Assembly (NCBI GenBank): GCA_030427485.1
Contig: JAUICG010000004.1
Location: forward strand, 205,465 to 269,464
Length of the DNA stretch: 64,000 bases
Direction of reading: 5' to 3'
DNA from: Gammaproteobacteria bacterium
GTDB lineage: Bacteria > Pseudomonadota > Gammaproteobacteria > Pseudomonadales > Halieaceae
Shown: one piece after another, positions 43,275 to 52,961 of the stretch
Numbering within the stretch: the first letter of the stretch is position 1
Layout: the number at the start of each line of letters is the position of its first letter
The notes under the pieces: generated by a model
What the model was told of the DNA's origin: nothing
The model's input: the letters and a program-made list of their open reading frames with translations, nothing else
Database searches by the model: none
Translations under genes and position numbers: made by a program

Positions 43275-46200
43275 ATGTGGAAGTCCCCATTGCGCTGGTT
43301 GCGCATAGCAGGTTATGCCCTGGCGGTCTGCGTGATGCTGGTTGTCGCATTGGCCGCATGGCTCGTCTATGACCTGGACTCGCACCTGCATTCTGCGGAT
43401 CGCGAGTCCGCGTCTGTTGGGATCGAGTCGTTCCGCGAAGCGTCACCCGAACTGCAAACTGAAAAAGATCCCGCCCGTACCGGTGGCCACCTTGATCTCC
43501 GCCACCTCGCGCAGCCGCCCGATACCGCGCGACCCTGGACGCGCTGGTGGTGGCCCGGTGGCGATGTGACCGAGCAGGCGGCCTGTGCGCAACTGTCCGA
43601 CCTGAGTGCGGTGGGCTTTGGCGGGGTGGAGATCCAGGCGTTCAACGCGGGCCTGCAAGAGATCGAGGATGCGGCGACCCGGCGGCGGATAAACAGTTTT
43701 GGTGACGAGAACTTCCGGTCGACGCTGGCTGGCGTGATGCGCTGTGCCGGTGACCTGGGTGTTGAGGTGTATCTCAATCACCTGAGCGGCTGGCCGGCGG
43801 GCGGCCCCGAGGTGGCGCTGGAGGACGGGTTGTGGACCTTGCGCTCTGCCGAAGCCCGGGTGACCGGGGGCGGCCCCCTGCGACTGGAACTGCCGGTGCC
43901 GACGCCCGGGGTCAACGACTACCTGATGGCGCTGGCCGAGCATTTCATCGACATGGAGCTCAGCGATTTCGCGGTCGAGGAACGTGAACTCGTGGCGGTG
44001 CTGGCCGCCAGGGTGACCGGCGGGAAACGCTCGGCCAACCCGCTGGACGCCACCGACACGCTGGAACTGGACCCCGACTCCCTGCAGGTGCTGACCGACA
44101 GCGTGGTCGAGGGTGAATTGCGCTGGCAGCCGCCCGCCGGGGACTGGGTAATCATCGCCAGCTACCTGATGCCCTCCGGCGAAGCCCCGACGCTGGTCGC
44201 CGCCGAGCGCCCGGGTTATGTCATCGATCATCTCGATGCCGACCGGATGCGCGCCCACTACGACTTCGCCTATGGCGATCGCAGCGGTCTCGCTCCGTAC
44301 TACGGCGGCGCGTTCCAGGGCTTCTTCAATGACAGCCTGGAGTTCAAGCTGGACCGGCTCGCCGCCAGGGACATCATGCAGGCCTTCGCGGACCGGCGCG
44401 GCTATGACCTGACGCCGCACCTGCCGGCCGTCTACGTCGATGCGAAGGACAATTTCTTTATCCGCGATGTCGGGGGCGCCCATGCGGCGCCGAGTTTCCA
44501 GCTGGACCAGACTGACGAGCGGGTGCGCTACGACTACCAGCTCACGCTGTCGGACCTGATCATCGAGCGATTCGTCGAAACTTCGGCCGACTGGGCGCAG
44601 GCGCATCGCCTGTTGTCCCGGGGGCAGACCTACGGGTTTGAACTGGACACCATTCGCGCACTGGGTGCCAATCACATCCCTGAGACGGAACACCTCTGGG
44701 GCAACAGCTCCGAGTACACGATGAAGCTCGCGGGCGCTGCCGGTTTGCTGTACCGGCGCCCGCTGGTCAGCGCCGAGTCGTTTGTCTGGGCAAAGCGCGC
44801 CTATGCGGTGACGCCGCGGCATATCAAAGCCGGTGCCGACCTGTTGTTTCTCGCTGGCGTCAACCAGGTGATCTATCACGGCATCACTTATACCACCGAT
44901 GCACAGGCCTACGCGGATACATTCGGCTGGCTGGGCTGGTATCCCTTCATGGGCCCGGGCAACCCCAGCGGCTTCGCGGACAACTACGGCCCCGGCTCGC
45001 CCACCTGGGCCGCACTGCCGGAACTGAACAGCTACATGGCCCGCAGCCAGAACATCCTGCAGTCCGGCGAGCCCAGTGTCGATGTGCTGGTGTACTACCC
45101 CTACCTGGGTTTTCCCAAGTCGGTGGAGTACTCCGAACTGGCCGGCGATGCGCTGCTGTTCGCCGGCCTGTTGCCGGGCGATCCACCGCTGGTCGGCGAC
45201 GGCGACATCGAGATTCCACTGGCAAGTTTTTTGCCGGCCGCGAAGGACCCGCGCCTGGCGTGGCTCGAGCGGCTTATCCCCACGCTGCGGATGCTGGATG
45301 CCCGCGGCATCACCTGGAGTTGGGTGAACGGCCACGCACTGGCGTCCGGGATGGTAGACCCTGGCGATGTCCGGGCGCTGCTGCTGGCCGATGTGGAATC
45401 CATACCGTTGAGCGCGGTCGCCGCGCTCGAATCCCTGTCCGGGAGCGCGCTGGATATCCATTTCCTCGGGAAACTCCCCGCCAGACAGCCGGGTCTGCTT
45501 GACCATGTGCGCGCTGACGAAGCTGTCGCGCAACGCGTGCGCGCGCTGGCGCGCGGTCGCACCAGCCGGGATGCCGCGCAGCTTGCCGCGCGAATACAGC
45601 CGGCCCTGGCGCTGACCGGCTCGCCCGCTATCCGGCGCGTATCGCGCACCGGTGAGGGCGGCGGCATGTCGCACCTGCTGGTCAATCGCTCGGTAGAGCA
45701 AGCGTCCGGCACGCTGCTGGCGGAAGCCGGAACAGCGGCGCCCTACGCCTACTGGTTCGACGCCGCCTCCGGCGCCGTATGGCCGGCGCAACCGACAGCC
45801 GCCGGGACATTCGAAGTGTCGCTGGGCGCGCTGGAGTCGCGGTTTCTGTTGTTCACCGAGCAAGCCATCGCAACCAGCGCCGCGCCGCTGTCAGTTACGC
45901 TGCGACATGCTAAGACCACACTGGTACTGGATGGCGACTGGACCATGACGGCAGGATCAACCCGTCGTGCGGTCGCGCCGCCGTTTGATCTGGTCAGGCA
46001 GGTGCCTTACGCCGACGGCGCGCGGGCGGAACTGGTCTACAACAGTGAATTCAGTATGCCGGAATACCCCCGGCCCGCTCGCGTACTGCTCGACCTCGGT
46101 GCTGTGTCCGGCATCGCGCGCCTGGAACTCAACGGCGAGCAGTTTGCACCGCAATCCTTCGACCCGTTTATCTTTGATGTCTCCGCGCAGATTCGGCCCG

Positions 46201-46427
46201 GCGCGAACCAGGTGATCGTACGCGTGGAGCCGCCGCTGCGAAATTCCCTGGTGGCCTCGCAGGGGCTGATGGACGCGGAACTGGAGCAGTTTCGCGATCA
46301 GCTTGGCGAGGTCGGCCTGCGCGGGCCTGTGACGATTTCAACGATCGCCGACAGTGCTACAGAATCGCTTCAACCCGTAAATGCGTTACCCGAATCCCGC
46401 ATGACCGACGGCAACGCTATCGATTAA
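43275..46427 (+). CDS. Large glycosyl hydrolase, GH106 alpha-L-rhamnosidase-like
   Basis: A 1050-residue protein with an N-terminal membrane segment (residues 11-32), so it is exported or anchored. The front of the catalytic region has RPWTRWWWPGGDVTE (86-100) and GFGGVEIQAF, the hallmark of GH106-type rhamnosidases. A beta-galactosidase-like sandwich domain lies near the C-terminus (LDLGAVSGIARLELNGE). GH106 enzymes remove alpha-linked rhamnose from polysaccharides or plant/algal glycosides. The gene is followed after 27 bp by a TonB receptor, giving a two-gene uptake and cleavage unit. Confidence 0.85.
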   Translation: MWKSPLRWLRIAGYALAVCVMLVVALAAWLVYDLDSHLHSADRESASVGIESFREASPELQTEKDPARTGGHLDLRHLAQPPDTARPWTRWWWPGGDVTEQAACAQLSDLSAVGFGGVEIQAFNAGLQEIEDAATRRRINSFGDENFRSTLAGVMRCAGDLGVEVYLNHLSGWPAGGPEVALEDGLWTLRSAEARVTGGGPLRLELPVPTPGVNDYLMALAEHFIDMELSDFAVEERELVAVLAARVTGGKRSANPLDATDTLELDPDSLQVLTDSVVEGELRWQPPAGDWVIIASYLMPSGEAPTLVAAERPGYVIDHLDADRMRAHYDFAYGDRSGLAPYYGGAFQGFFNDSLEFKLDRLAARDIMQAFADRRGYDLTPHLPAVYVDAKDNFFIRDVGGAHAAPSFQLDQTDERVRYDYQLTLSDLIIERFVETSADWAQAHRLLSRGQTYGFELDTIRALGANHIPETEHLWGNSSEYTMKLAGAAGLLYRRPLVSAESFVWAKRAYAVTPRHIKAGADLLFLAGVNQVIYHGITYTTDAQAYADTFGWLGWYPFMGPGNPSGFADNYGPGSPTWAALPELNSYMARSQNILQSGEPSVDVLVYYPYLGFPKSVEYSELAGDALLFAGLLPGDPPLVGDGDIEIPLASFLPAAKDPRLAWLERLIPTLRMLDARGITWSWVNGHALASGMVDPGDVRALLLADVESIPLSAVAALESLSGSALDIHFLGKLPARQPGLLDHVRADEAVAQRVRALARGRTSRDAAQLAARIQPALALTGSPAIRRVSRTGEGGGMSHLLVNRSVEQASGTLLAEAGTAAPYAYWFDAASGAVWPAQPTAAGTFEVSLGALESRFLLFTEQAIATSAAPLSVTLRHAKTTLVLDGDWTMTAGSTRRAVAPPFDLVRQVPYADGARAELVYNSEFSMPEYPRPARVLLDLGAVSGIARLELNGEQFAPQSFDPFIFDVSAQIRPGANQVIVRVEPPLRNSLVASQGLMDAELEQFRDQLGEVGLRGPVTISTIADSATESLQPVNALPESRMTDGNAID

Positions 46428-46454
46428 CCGAGAGTACACACAGAGAATCCATTT

Positions 46455-49190
46455 ATGACCAGAATTACGCAACGATTCGCTTTCAATGACTCGCTCACGG
46501 TCCGGGGATTGTGCCTGCTGGCACTCGCGCAACCCGCTTTCGCGCAGCCGGGTGCGGCCCAGCCGGGTGTGGCCCAATCGAATGCCGCCCAACAGGAAGC
46601 GTCCCAATCTCAACAGGTCGCGGACAACAGCGACCTTGCGACCGAACGACTGGAGGAAATCGTCGTCACCGCGTCTACCGGTACGATGATTCGGGGTATC
46701 GCACCAACCGGCACCAATGTCGTGGAAATGGACCGCGAGGCGATAGAAATTATGGGTGTCACTTCGACCAATGACCTGCTGGCGCGCGTGCCGCAGGTGA
46801 CCAACTATTTTGCCACGATACCGGTACCGACGACCGATCTCGGCGCGCCGACCAACCGGCCGAACATTCGCGATCTCGGCGCTTCCGGCGCCTCCACGAC
46901 GCTGGTGTTGCTCGACAGTATGCGCTTGCCGGGTGCCGGGTTCCAGCAGGTATCGCCGGATCCGTCGGTCATTCCCCCCTCCGTGCTGCAGCGGGTCGAT
47001 GTCATTCCCGACGGCGCGTCCGCGCTGTACGGCTCCGATGCGGTGGGCGGCGTCATCAATTTTGTGACCCGGCGTGAATTCGAGGGGGTGGAACTCACCG
47101 GCAAGTACGGCTCCGCGGATGACTATGACAACAAGGAGGCCAGCCTGACAGCCGGTACGAGCTGGAAGGGGGGGAACGGCTACCTGTCCGCCTACTGGAC
47201 CAAGAACGACGAGTTGCTCGGCGGCGATCGCGGCTGGATCAACGGGGATCACACCGCGCGCGGGGGCGATGATTACCGGGTGAATACCTGCACGCCGGGC
47301 AACATCTCGGTGGGCGGCGTCTCCTACAAAATGCAGACACTGCAGCCGGGCGAGAATTTGTGTGACATGACCGACATCATATCCACGCTGCCCGCGCAGG
47401 AGCGGCGTACCGTGTTCACCTCGCTGAACCAGGATGTTACCGAAACGATCAACCTGGGCCTTACCGCGTATTATTCGAAGCGCGATGTGGATTTTTCCGG
47501 CAACACCGGCGGCACGTCCACCGGGGTGTCCGGCAGCGGCACCATAACGGCCGACAATCCCTTTTTTACGCCCATCGGCAATGAGAGACGGCAGGATGTA
47601 TTCTTCAGCTACGATCAGGCGCTGGGCGGCGCGGCGCACAACAGCGGTGACTACAAGTCCTACAATGTGATTCCCGAACTCACGGTCGCACTGTGGGACG
47701 ACTGGCAGGGTACCCTCACTGTGAACTATGGCGCCTCGGACAATTCGGCGCTGACGCGGGGCATCGACCGGACCTATGAAGCCGAGGCGCTGGCCGCCGG
47801 TTCGCCGGATGCCGCCATCAACCCGTATGACGTGAGCGCCACCAGCAGGGCGGTGCTGGATCGGGTGTCGGACTACGCCGGCGCCATCGGGGACAGCAAC
47901 CAGGACATACTGCAGATTCGCAGTATCGTCGACGGCAGCATCTACGAGCTCCCCGCAGGGGAGCTCAGGCTGGCCGTCGGGGTGGAGTACATGTCCCAGG
48001 AGCACAAGGTCACGCAGGGTAATGCGACACCCATCAGCAACCCCGTCACGGTAACCACCAACAACAGCCGTGATATCCAGTCAATTTTTGCCGAGGTTTT
48101 CCTCCCGGTCGTGGGGCCGTCTTCGCCCGTGGGCAGCGTCGACCTGTCGCTCAGCGGCCGCTACGACGATTACAATGACCTGGGCAGCACGACCAATCCC
48201 AAAGTGGGGTTCAGCTGGATGCCGATCGAGGAGCTGAATATTCGCGGCAACTGGGGCACGTCGTTCCAGGCGCCCAGCCTGGCCGATACCGCCGGCTCCG
48301 TGGACGCGCGGGCGCAGTTCCTGCCGATCAGCCCGTTCCGCGAAGACGACTCGAGCCCGCTGGATATCCTGCGCCCGACCATACTCATCGCCGGCGGCAG
48401 CGACGGCCTGGAGCCGGAGGAGGCCGACACCTGGGCACTCGGCTTCGATTGGGAGCCGGAGTACCTGCAGAACTTCAAGGCGAGCGCGACCTACTACAAC
48501 GTCGATTACCAGAACGCGATCGTGGTCAACCCCTTCTTCGAGCCGTATTACTTCGATGTTCCCGCCCTGGACGACGAGTACATTATCAATCCCACGCTGG
48601 AGGAAGCGCAGGAATGGCTCGCGGGGCTGCGGCCGGACGGGTTTATTTCGGTCGAGGATTTGTACGCGCGCGGGGATGCCCCGTACATGATAACCAGCGC
48701 GCGTCGCGTCAATCTCGGGCGGATAGAAACCTCGGGTATCGACTACAACGTGAGCAAGGCGTGGAATGTCGGCAACGTGATGCTGGTCGGCCAGGTGGCG
48801 GGCAACTATGTCCTCAACCGTGAAGTCACCCCGGTGGAAGGGGGCGAGACTGTCAACGAGCTGGACGAGGGCACATTCAACCGGATCAATACCTACGCCA
48901 CGCTGGGCGCCTATTACGACCGCTACGCCGCTGTGCTGACGACGTACTACAAGGACGGCTACGACGACGGTGACCTCGGCGTCGACTCCTTTACCGTGAC
49001 CAACCTGTTCTTCAGCTACGACCTGCCGGTGACATCGCTGTCGATGCTGGAGAGCGCACAGCTTACCCTGAATGTGGATAACATCACCGATGAGAACCCG
49101 CCCTATGTCGACGACTTTGACGGCATTGCGATGGAGCACAGTTTTTCCGTGGGCAGAATGTACACGCTGGGTGTGCGGCTGACGCTGTAG
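46455..49190 (+). CDS. TonB-dependent outer-membrane receptor (large)
   Basis: A 911-residue receptor with signal peptide (residues 1-31, ending PAFAQ). A short Ala-Gln-rich stretch with AQPG-type repeats follows, then TonB-box-like EEIVVTAST. The plug motifs include VDVIPDGASALYGSDAVGGV, characteristic of the large receptors for oligosaccharides or peptides. It is distinct from the two smaller receptors at 18100 and 30721, which carry LRGPQ...LFGKN plugs. It is probably co-transcribed with the rhamnosidase-like gene. Confidence 0.93.
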   Translation: MTRITQRFAFNDSLTVRGLCLLALAQPAFAQPGAAQPGVAQSNAAQQEASQSQQVADNSDLATERLEEIVVTASTGTMIRGIAPTGTNVVEMDREAIEIMGVTSTNDLLARVPQVTNYFATIPVPTTDLGAPTNRPNIRDLGASGASTTLVLLDSMRLPGAGFQQVSPDPSVIPPSVLQRVDVIPDGASALYGSDAVGGVINFVTRREFEGVELTGKYGSADDYDNKEASLTAGTSWKGGNGYLSAYWTKNDELLGGDRGWINGDHTARGGDDYRVNTCTPGNISVGGVSYKMQTLQPGENLCDMTDIISTLPAQERRTVFTSLNQDVTETINLGLTAYYSKRDVDFSGNTGGTSTGVSGSGTITADNPFFTPIGNERRQDVFFSYDQALGGAAHNSGDYKSYNVIPELTVALWDDWQGTLTVNYGASDNSALTRGIDRTYEAEALAAGSPDAAINPYDVSATSRAVLDRVSDYAGAIGDSNQDILQIRSIVDGSIYELPAGELRLAVGVEYMSQEHKVTQGNATPISNPVTVTTNNSRDIQSIFAEVFLPVVGPSSPVGSVDLSLSGRYDDYNDLGSTTNPKVGFSWMPIEELNIRGNWGTSFQAPSLADTAGSVDARAQFLPISPFREDDSSPLDILRPTILIAGGSDGLEPEEADTWALGFDWEPEYLQNFKASATYYNVDYQNAIVVNPFFEPYYFDVPALDDEYIINPTLEEAQEWLAGLRPDGFISVEDLYARGDAPYMITSARRVNLGRIETSGIDYNVSKAWNVGNVMLVGQVAGNYVLNREVTPVEGGETVNELDEGTFNRINTYATLGAYYDRYAAVLTTYYKDGYDDGDLGVDSFTVTNLFFSYDLPVTSLSMLESAQLTLNVDNITDENPPYVDDFDGIAMEHSFSVGRMYTLGVRLTL

Positions 49191-49235
49191 CCTGGAGACA
49201 GCGCACCCGGCAAGCGACGGTTATCGCCGCTCCCG

Positions 49236-50783
49236 TCAGTGCACCCCGGAGACGGGCCGCATCTGCGTATCGCAGGTCCCGCCGACCTGCACCGTGACTG
49301 ACGCCACCGGCCCGTCACAGGACTCGCCGCGCTGCGCGATGGAGCAGGTCAGCCCCAGCGGCCTGCCGGCATCCAGCCAGAACGGGGTTTTGCGGTAGCG
49401 GCCGACCGCATCCGCCGGGCAGCCGGCCGGAATGCCGTAGGGTGAACAGCCGGTGGTCGTTTCGAGCGACACTTTACGGCCATCGACCAGGAAGCCGGGG
49501 AAGTCATCCCGGTACTCGATCGTGTCGCGCTCGTCCTCCTCGCGCAGCACTACGCTGCGGAACCGGTAATCGCCGTCGACCTTGTCATCCACCTGTATGC
49601 GCGTGTTGGCGATCAGCGCGAAGTCGTCGCCCTTGCGTGCAACGGCACCCGACATGTATTCGACGCGGGGGTGTCCGGGGAAGCATTTGCCCATTGCCGG
49701 CGCGTGGTAGTAATGCGCGGTGCGGTCGAGCTCCGGCAGCGGCGTGCCCGGAAACAGTGCCTGCAGGTCCTCGTCAGTGCCGAACAGGATGCGCTGTACG
49801 TCGCTGGCATTCTGGGTGTACATCGCCCGCAGTTTGGCGTAGTAGGGCAGTGTCGCGAGGTCGTCGCGCAGGAAGCAGGCGGTGAGCCCGGAAATCTGCG
49901 TGAGGTACTCATCCCAGATATTGTACTGCGACACTTTGCTGGCGACGCCGGCGAAATCCCCCTTGGCCGTGCAGCCCTCGCGGTCGAAACAGCGCTCCAG
50001 CGCGCGGTTGCGGATGGTCAGCGCGATGATATTGCGTTCACAGGCGCCATAGGCGCTGCAACCGCGATCGAGGTGTCCCTCGAACAGGGCCGTGCGCATG
50101 GTCAGGTCGAGGTGGCGGGCCCGCGTCAGGTCATCCTGTGCCCAGTTTCCGGGGTTGGCCTGTTCAAAGTCGCGCCAGGCTGACAGCAGTGAGCCTCGCC
50201 TGGAAGTCAGATTGTGATTGGCCTGCGCGCACTGCGTGCTGTTGTGGAAGGCGCGCACGATCGCGTCCGGGCGACCCTGTGCGGGCTCGGCGCCGGAAGG
50301 TTCCGCCGGCGTCGACGCCGCGGAGGATCGCGGCGGATCGAAGAACGGCACTTTCTCCATTGCGTACAACATGCGCACATTGATCACGAACGGCTGGCCC
50401 GCTTCGCAGTGGTGGTTGCTCGCGGTGAGAGACTTGCGCTGCGCAATCGCCTCGCGGACGCGCGCTGTCGCAGCCGTTGTGGCCGTGCGCGGATCGTTCA
50501 CCACCTCAAAGCCGACATACGGCGTACCGCTGGCATCGGTCAGCGGGCGGCCGCCCTGCAGCACCAGGCAGGGAATCAGCGTGGTGCCCTGCGCCAGGGT
50601 GCCGGCCGGGGTCGCGCCGCCGGACTGGAAGCGTTGCGTATCGTAGTAGGGCACGTCGAGGTCGCCGTTGAACTGGTACAGCGTCATCACCGGCGTTGCC
50701 GGTATCGCGGCGAAGGCTGCGTGCGCCGAGGCCAGTGCCAGCGCGCCGGCCAGTTGTTTCAGGCCGATCATGTGTGTCCGCAT
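49236..50783 (-). CDS. Exported cysteine-rich protein of unknown function
   Basis: A 515-residue protein with a signal peptide (about residues 1-26, ALASAHAAFAA). The mature part contains 14 cysteines, for example RGCSAYGAC, RCFDREGC, TGCSPYGIPAGC and LTCSIAQRGESC. An even number in an exported protein suggests disulfides. I recognise no catalytic motif or domain. ATG 50783 starts just before the signal peptide; a second ATG at 50771 is possible. It is convergent with the TonB receptor gene (45-bp gap) and lies downstream of the RlpA-like gene on the same strand. Confidence 0.72.
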   Translation of the reverse strand: MRTHMIGLKQLAGALALASAHAAFAAIPATPVMTLYQFNGDLDVPYYDTQRFQSGGATPAGTLAQGTTLIPCLVLQGGRPLTDASGTPYVGFEVVNDPRTATTAATARVREAIAQRKSLTASNHHCEAGQPFVINVRMLYAMEKVPFFDPPRSSAASTPAEPSGAEPAQGRPDAIVRAFHNSTQCAQANHNLTSRRGSLLSAWRDFEQANPGNWAQDDLTRARHLDLTMRTALFEGHLDRGCSAYGACERNIIALTIRNRALERCFDREGCTAKGDFAGVASKVSQYNIWDEYLTQISGLTACFLRDDLATLPYYAKLRAMYTQNASDVQRILFGTDEDLQALFPGTPLPELDRTAHYYHAPAMGKCFPGHPRVEYMSGAVARKGDDFALIANTRIQVDDKVDGDYRFRSVVLREEDERDTIEYRDDFPGFLVDGRKVSLETTTGCSPYGIPAGCPADAVGRYRKTPFWLDAGRPLGLTCSIAQRGESCDGPVASVTVQVGGTCDTQMRPVSGVH

Positions 50784-50859
50784 TCTGCGTTTCCCGGGGG
50801 CAAGTGTTTGTCGTTGTTCAGGGGCTTTTTTGCGGGACAGCGGGCGTGGGGTTTCTGTA

Positions 50860-51219
50860 TCAGGGAATATACTCAACGAGGACCTGCGCCTTTCCGTATT
50901 TTTCAAAATCGAGTTCCCGCGCCGCCCTGCGGGTAACATCGATAAGGTTGCTGTTGCGGCTCGCCATGCGGTCGTTGACCGTGACGATGACGCTGTTGCC
51001 GTTCTCGAGGTTCGTAACTTTTACCTTGCTGCCGAACGGCAGGTGTTTATACGCCGCCGTCAGCGCCTGCTGGTCGAACACATCGCCGCTCGCCGTCGGC
51101 TTGCCCTGCAGCCTGTCGCTGTAGTGCACCGCCATGCCCTGCATGGCCGGCACGGTCGTTGCCCAGGCGAGTCCCGCGGATGCCAGGTAGAGTATGATTG
51201 CCGCCAGTGTCGTCTTCAT
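50860..51219 (-). CDS. Small RlpA-like double-psi beta-barrel protein
   Basis: A 119-residue exported protein with signal peptide ending AWATT. The RlpA-type domain is visible: ASGDVFDQQALTAAYKHLPFG, KVTNLENGNSV and VNDRMASRNSNLIDVT, with the conserved Asp residues. RlpA proteins act as septal lytic transglycosylases or bind denuded peptidoglycan. This one has only the barrel and lacks the SPOR domain. The gap from 51220 to 51417 upstream shows no gene. Confidence 0.85.
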   Translation of the reverse strand: MKTTLAAIILYLASAGLAWATTVPAMQGMAVHYSDRLQGKPTASGDVFDQQALTAAYKHLPFGSKVKVTNLENGNSVIVTVNDRMASRNSNLIDVTRRAARELDFEKYGKAQVLVEYIP

Positions 51220-51417
51220 GGCTCGGTTCGCTCGGTGTCGTTGACGGGGCCACTCGTTTAGCGGCCTATTCTGACCGCAGCGTGCCGTCAGGGCAAGCAA
51301 TTCGAAAGTGGATAACTTTGTTTTGTAAACACCCTGTCCGGGCCGCGTTGCGTCGGTTTCATCGGCGCGTACCGTATTTCGCTTCAGGCAAGCGTCCTCC
51401 GGGCCGCTGTGCCTGTC

Positions 51418-52305
51418 TCAATAGAAAGACAAAAACCGTCGCAGTACGCCCACACGATCGCGATCCTGGGATTGCAGCAGCAGCATTCTGGCGATGCAGT
51501 CCTCCAGCCTTTCCCTGGTGATGTCCCGCACCCGTTCCTGGCTCTTCTTGCTGATGCTCCTGCCCTCGAACCGTTTGGTGCTGATCGGCTTGCCGATGCA
51601 GATATAGGCCCGCTGCGGGCGCGGCAGCAGACTGCCGAAAATGCCCCGGGGTATGGGCGGGCACTGGTCGGACTGCATGAACTCTTCGCTGGCGCCGGCG
51701 CGGCGCATCAGGGTGCCGAGCCAGGAGTTGGCCACCTCGTCCCTGTCCATGTAGCGCCCGAACCACTCGTCGGGCCCGACAATGCCCACGGGGACGATGG
51801 GCACCCCGCGTTTGGCGGCCATGCGCACGAAGCCGGTGCGTTGCTTCCATTGCAGCGTATAGCGCTGGTCCAGGTTCTTGTTGGCCTCATAGGCGCCGCC
51901 CGGGAACAGCAGGATGTCCTTGCCCGCCTCGAACAGCGCGTCGCCGATCTGGGGGTGGCCCATCACCGCTCCCATCGAGATGACAAACTGGCGTATCCGG
52001 GGCGAGCGGTACATGATCTCGTCGGACATGCCCCGCACCACCCGGCCGCTGGCCTGCGCGAGGCAGGGGGCGGCGACGGCGACGTCGAAAGCCATGGTGG
52101 AATGGTTGCCAATGTACAATACGGGGGGCTCCGGGATGTTTTCGGCGCCCACCACGGTCGGATTGGCGATGAACTTCATCAGCCTGTGCAGGCTGTCCAT
52201 CTGGTCGAGCAACTTGTCCTCGTCCAGGGACAGGCTGCCCTCGATGATTTCCCGGATGACGTCCTGTGACACCCGCTGGACGTAGGTCTTCGAGGAAGTG
52301 GACAT
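51418..52305 (-). CDS. Lysophospholipid acyltransferase-like protein (TMEM68/DGAT2-like)
   Basis: A 295-residue acyltransferase of the PlsC superfamily. The first block is GNHSTMAFD, where the catalytic His and Asp are separated by five residues. The second block, LLFPGGAYEANK, replaces the common FPEG by FPGG, as in the TMEM68/DGAT2 branch. It probably acylates a lipid or alcohol at the inner membrane. ATG 52305 is chosen because the first 27 residues of the longer frame look non-coding. It is divergent from the sigma factor gene. Confidence 0.83.
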   Translation of the reverse strand: MSTSSKTYVQRVSQDVIREIIEGSLSLDEDKLLDQMDSLHRLMKFIANPTVVGAENIPEPPVLYIGNHSTMAFDVAVAAPCLAQASGRVVRGMSDEIMYRSPRIRQFVISMGAVMGHPQIGDALFEAGKDILLFPGGAYEANKNLDQRYTLQWKQRTGFVRMAAKRGVPIVPVGIVGPDEWFGRYMDRDEVANSWLGTLMRRAGASEEFMQSDQCPPIPRGIFGSLLPRPQRAYICIGKPISTKRFEGRSISKKSQERVRDITRERLEDCIARMLLLQSQDRDRVGVLRRFLSFY

Positions 52306-52436
52306 GGTGTGAGCTCCGCAGCGACAGCGCAGTGGATAGTACAATGCGCCGGCAATACTCGCAAAAAATGCGCGCGCCGGCACCAAGGATTCCGCCGCCG
52401 GCGTCGTCCAACAACAAAACGGGCCAGCGGCAGGTC

Positions 52437-52961
52437 ATGAGCACAGCGTTGAACGAGATCATCAGGCGCGCCCAGCGCGGCGATCGGGACGCATTTGCGC
52501 GCCTGGTGGAGGATCATTACGCCTCCATGTTCCGCTTCGCCTGCCGCTACTGCGCCAATCGCCAGGACGGTGAGGACGTGACCCAGCAGGCCTGCATCAA
52601 ACTGGCCCGGTCGCTTGAACAGTTCCGCTTCGAATCCGCGTTTTCCAGTTGGCTCTATCGACTGGTGATCAATACCGCCCGGGATATGCACAAGTCGCGT
52701 CGGCCAGCGGTGAGCGCTGAGTTCGAGGATATCGTGGCCGCCGACAGCGCTGAAACGGCGATCTACCTGCAACAGGTGGTCGCGCAGGTCGACAGGATGG
52801 GTGAGGGCTTTCGCGAGGTACTGGCGCTGGTGATCGGCGAGGGGCTGACACACGCCGAGGCGGCGGTGATTCTGCAGGTCAGGGAGTCGACGGTGTCCTG
52901 GCGGCTGCACGAAATTCGCAAGCGACTGAGCGCCCAGGGCCAGTCGGGAGTTGATCCATGA
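52437..52961 (+). CDS. ECF-type RNA polymerase sigma factor
   Basis: A 174-residue sigma-70 family factor with region 2 (DAFARLVEDHYASMFRFACRY, then DGEDVTQQACIKLAR) and region 4 (LTHAEAAVILQVRESTVSWRLHEIRKRL). ATG 52437 is chosen from the family start; upstream in-frame ATGs at 52344 and 52368 are less likely. Its TGA overlaps the ATG of the VWA gene by 4 bp. The VWA protein is therefore the probable partner that controls it. Confidence 0.92.
   Translation: MSTALNEIIRRAQRGDRDAFARLVEDHYASMFRFACRYCANRQDGEDVTQQACIKLARSLEQFRFESAFSSWLYRLVINTARDMHKSRRPAVSAEFEDIVAADSAETAIYLQQVVAQVDRMGEGFREVLALVIGEGLTHAEAAVILQVRESTVSWRLHEIRKRLSAQGQSGVDP

Noticed and set aside
43443..45863. Open frame of 806 codons on the minus strand
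   Set aside because: It is the antisense shadow of the GH106-type gene, with low-complexity Arg/Gln/Gly-rich translation and no recognisable domain.
51307..51315. DnaA-box-like sequence (TTATCCACT on the minus strand)
   Set aside because: Only one box, without an AT-rich unwinding region or dnaA/dnaN/gyrB neighbours, so no origin is called.
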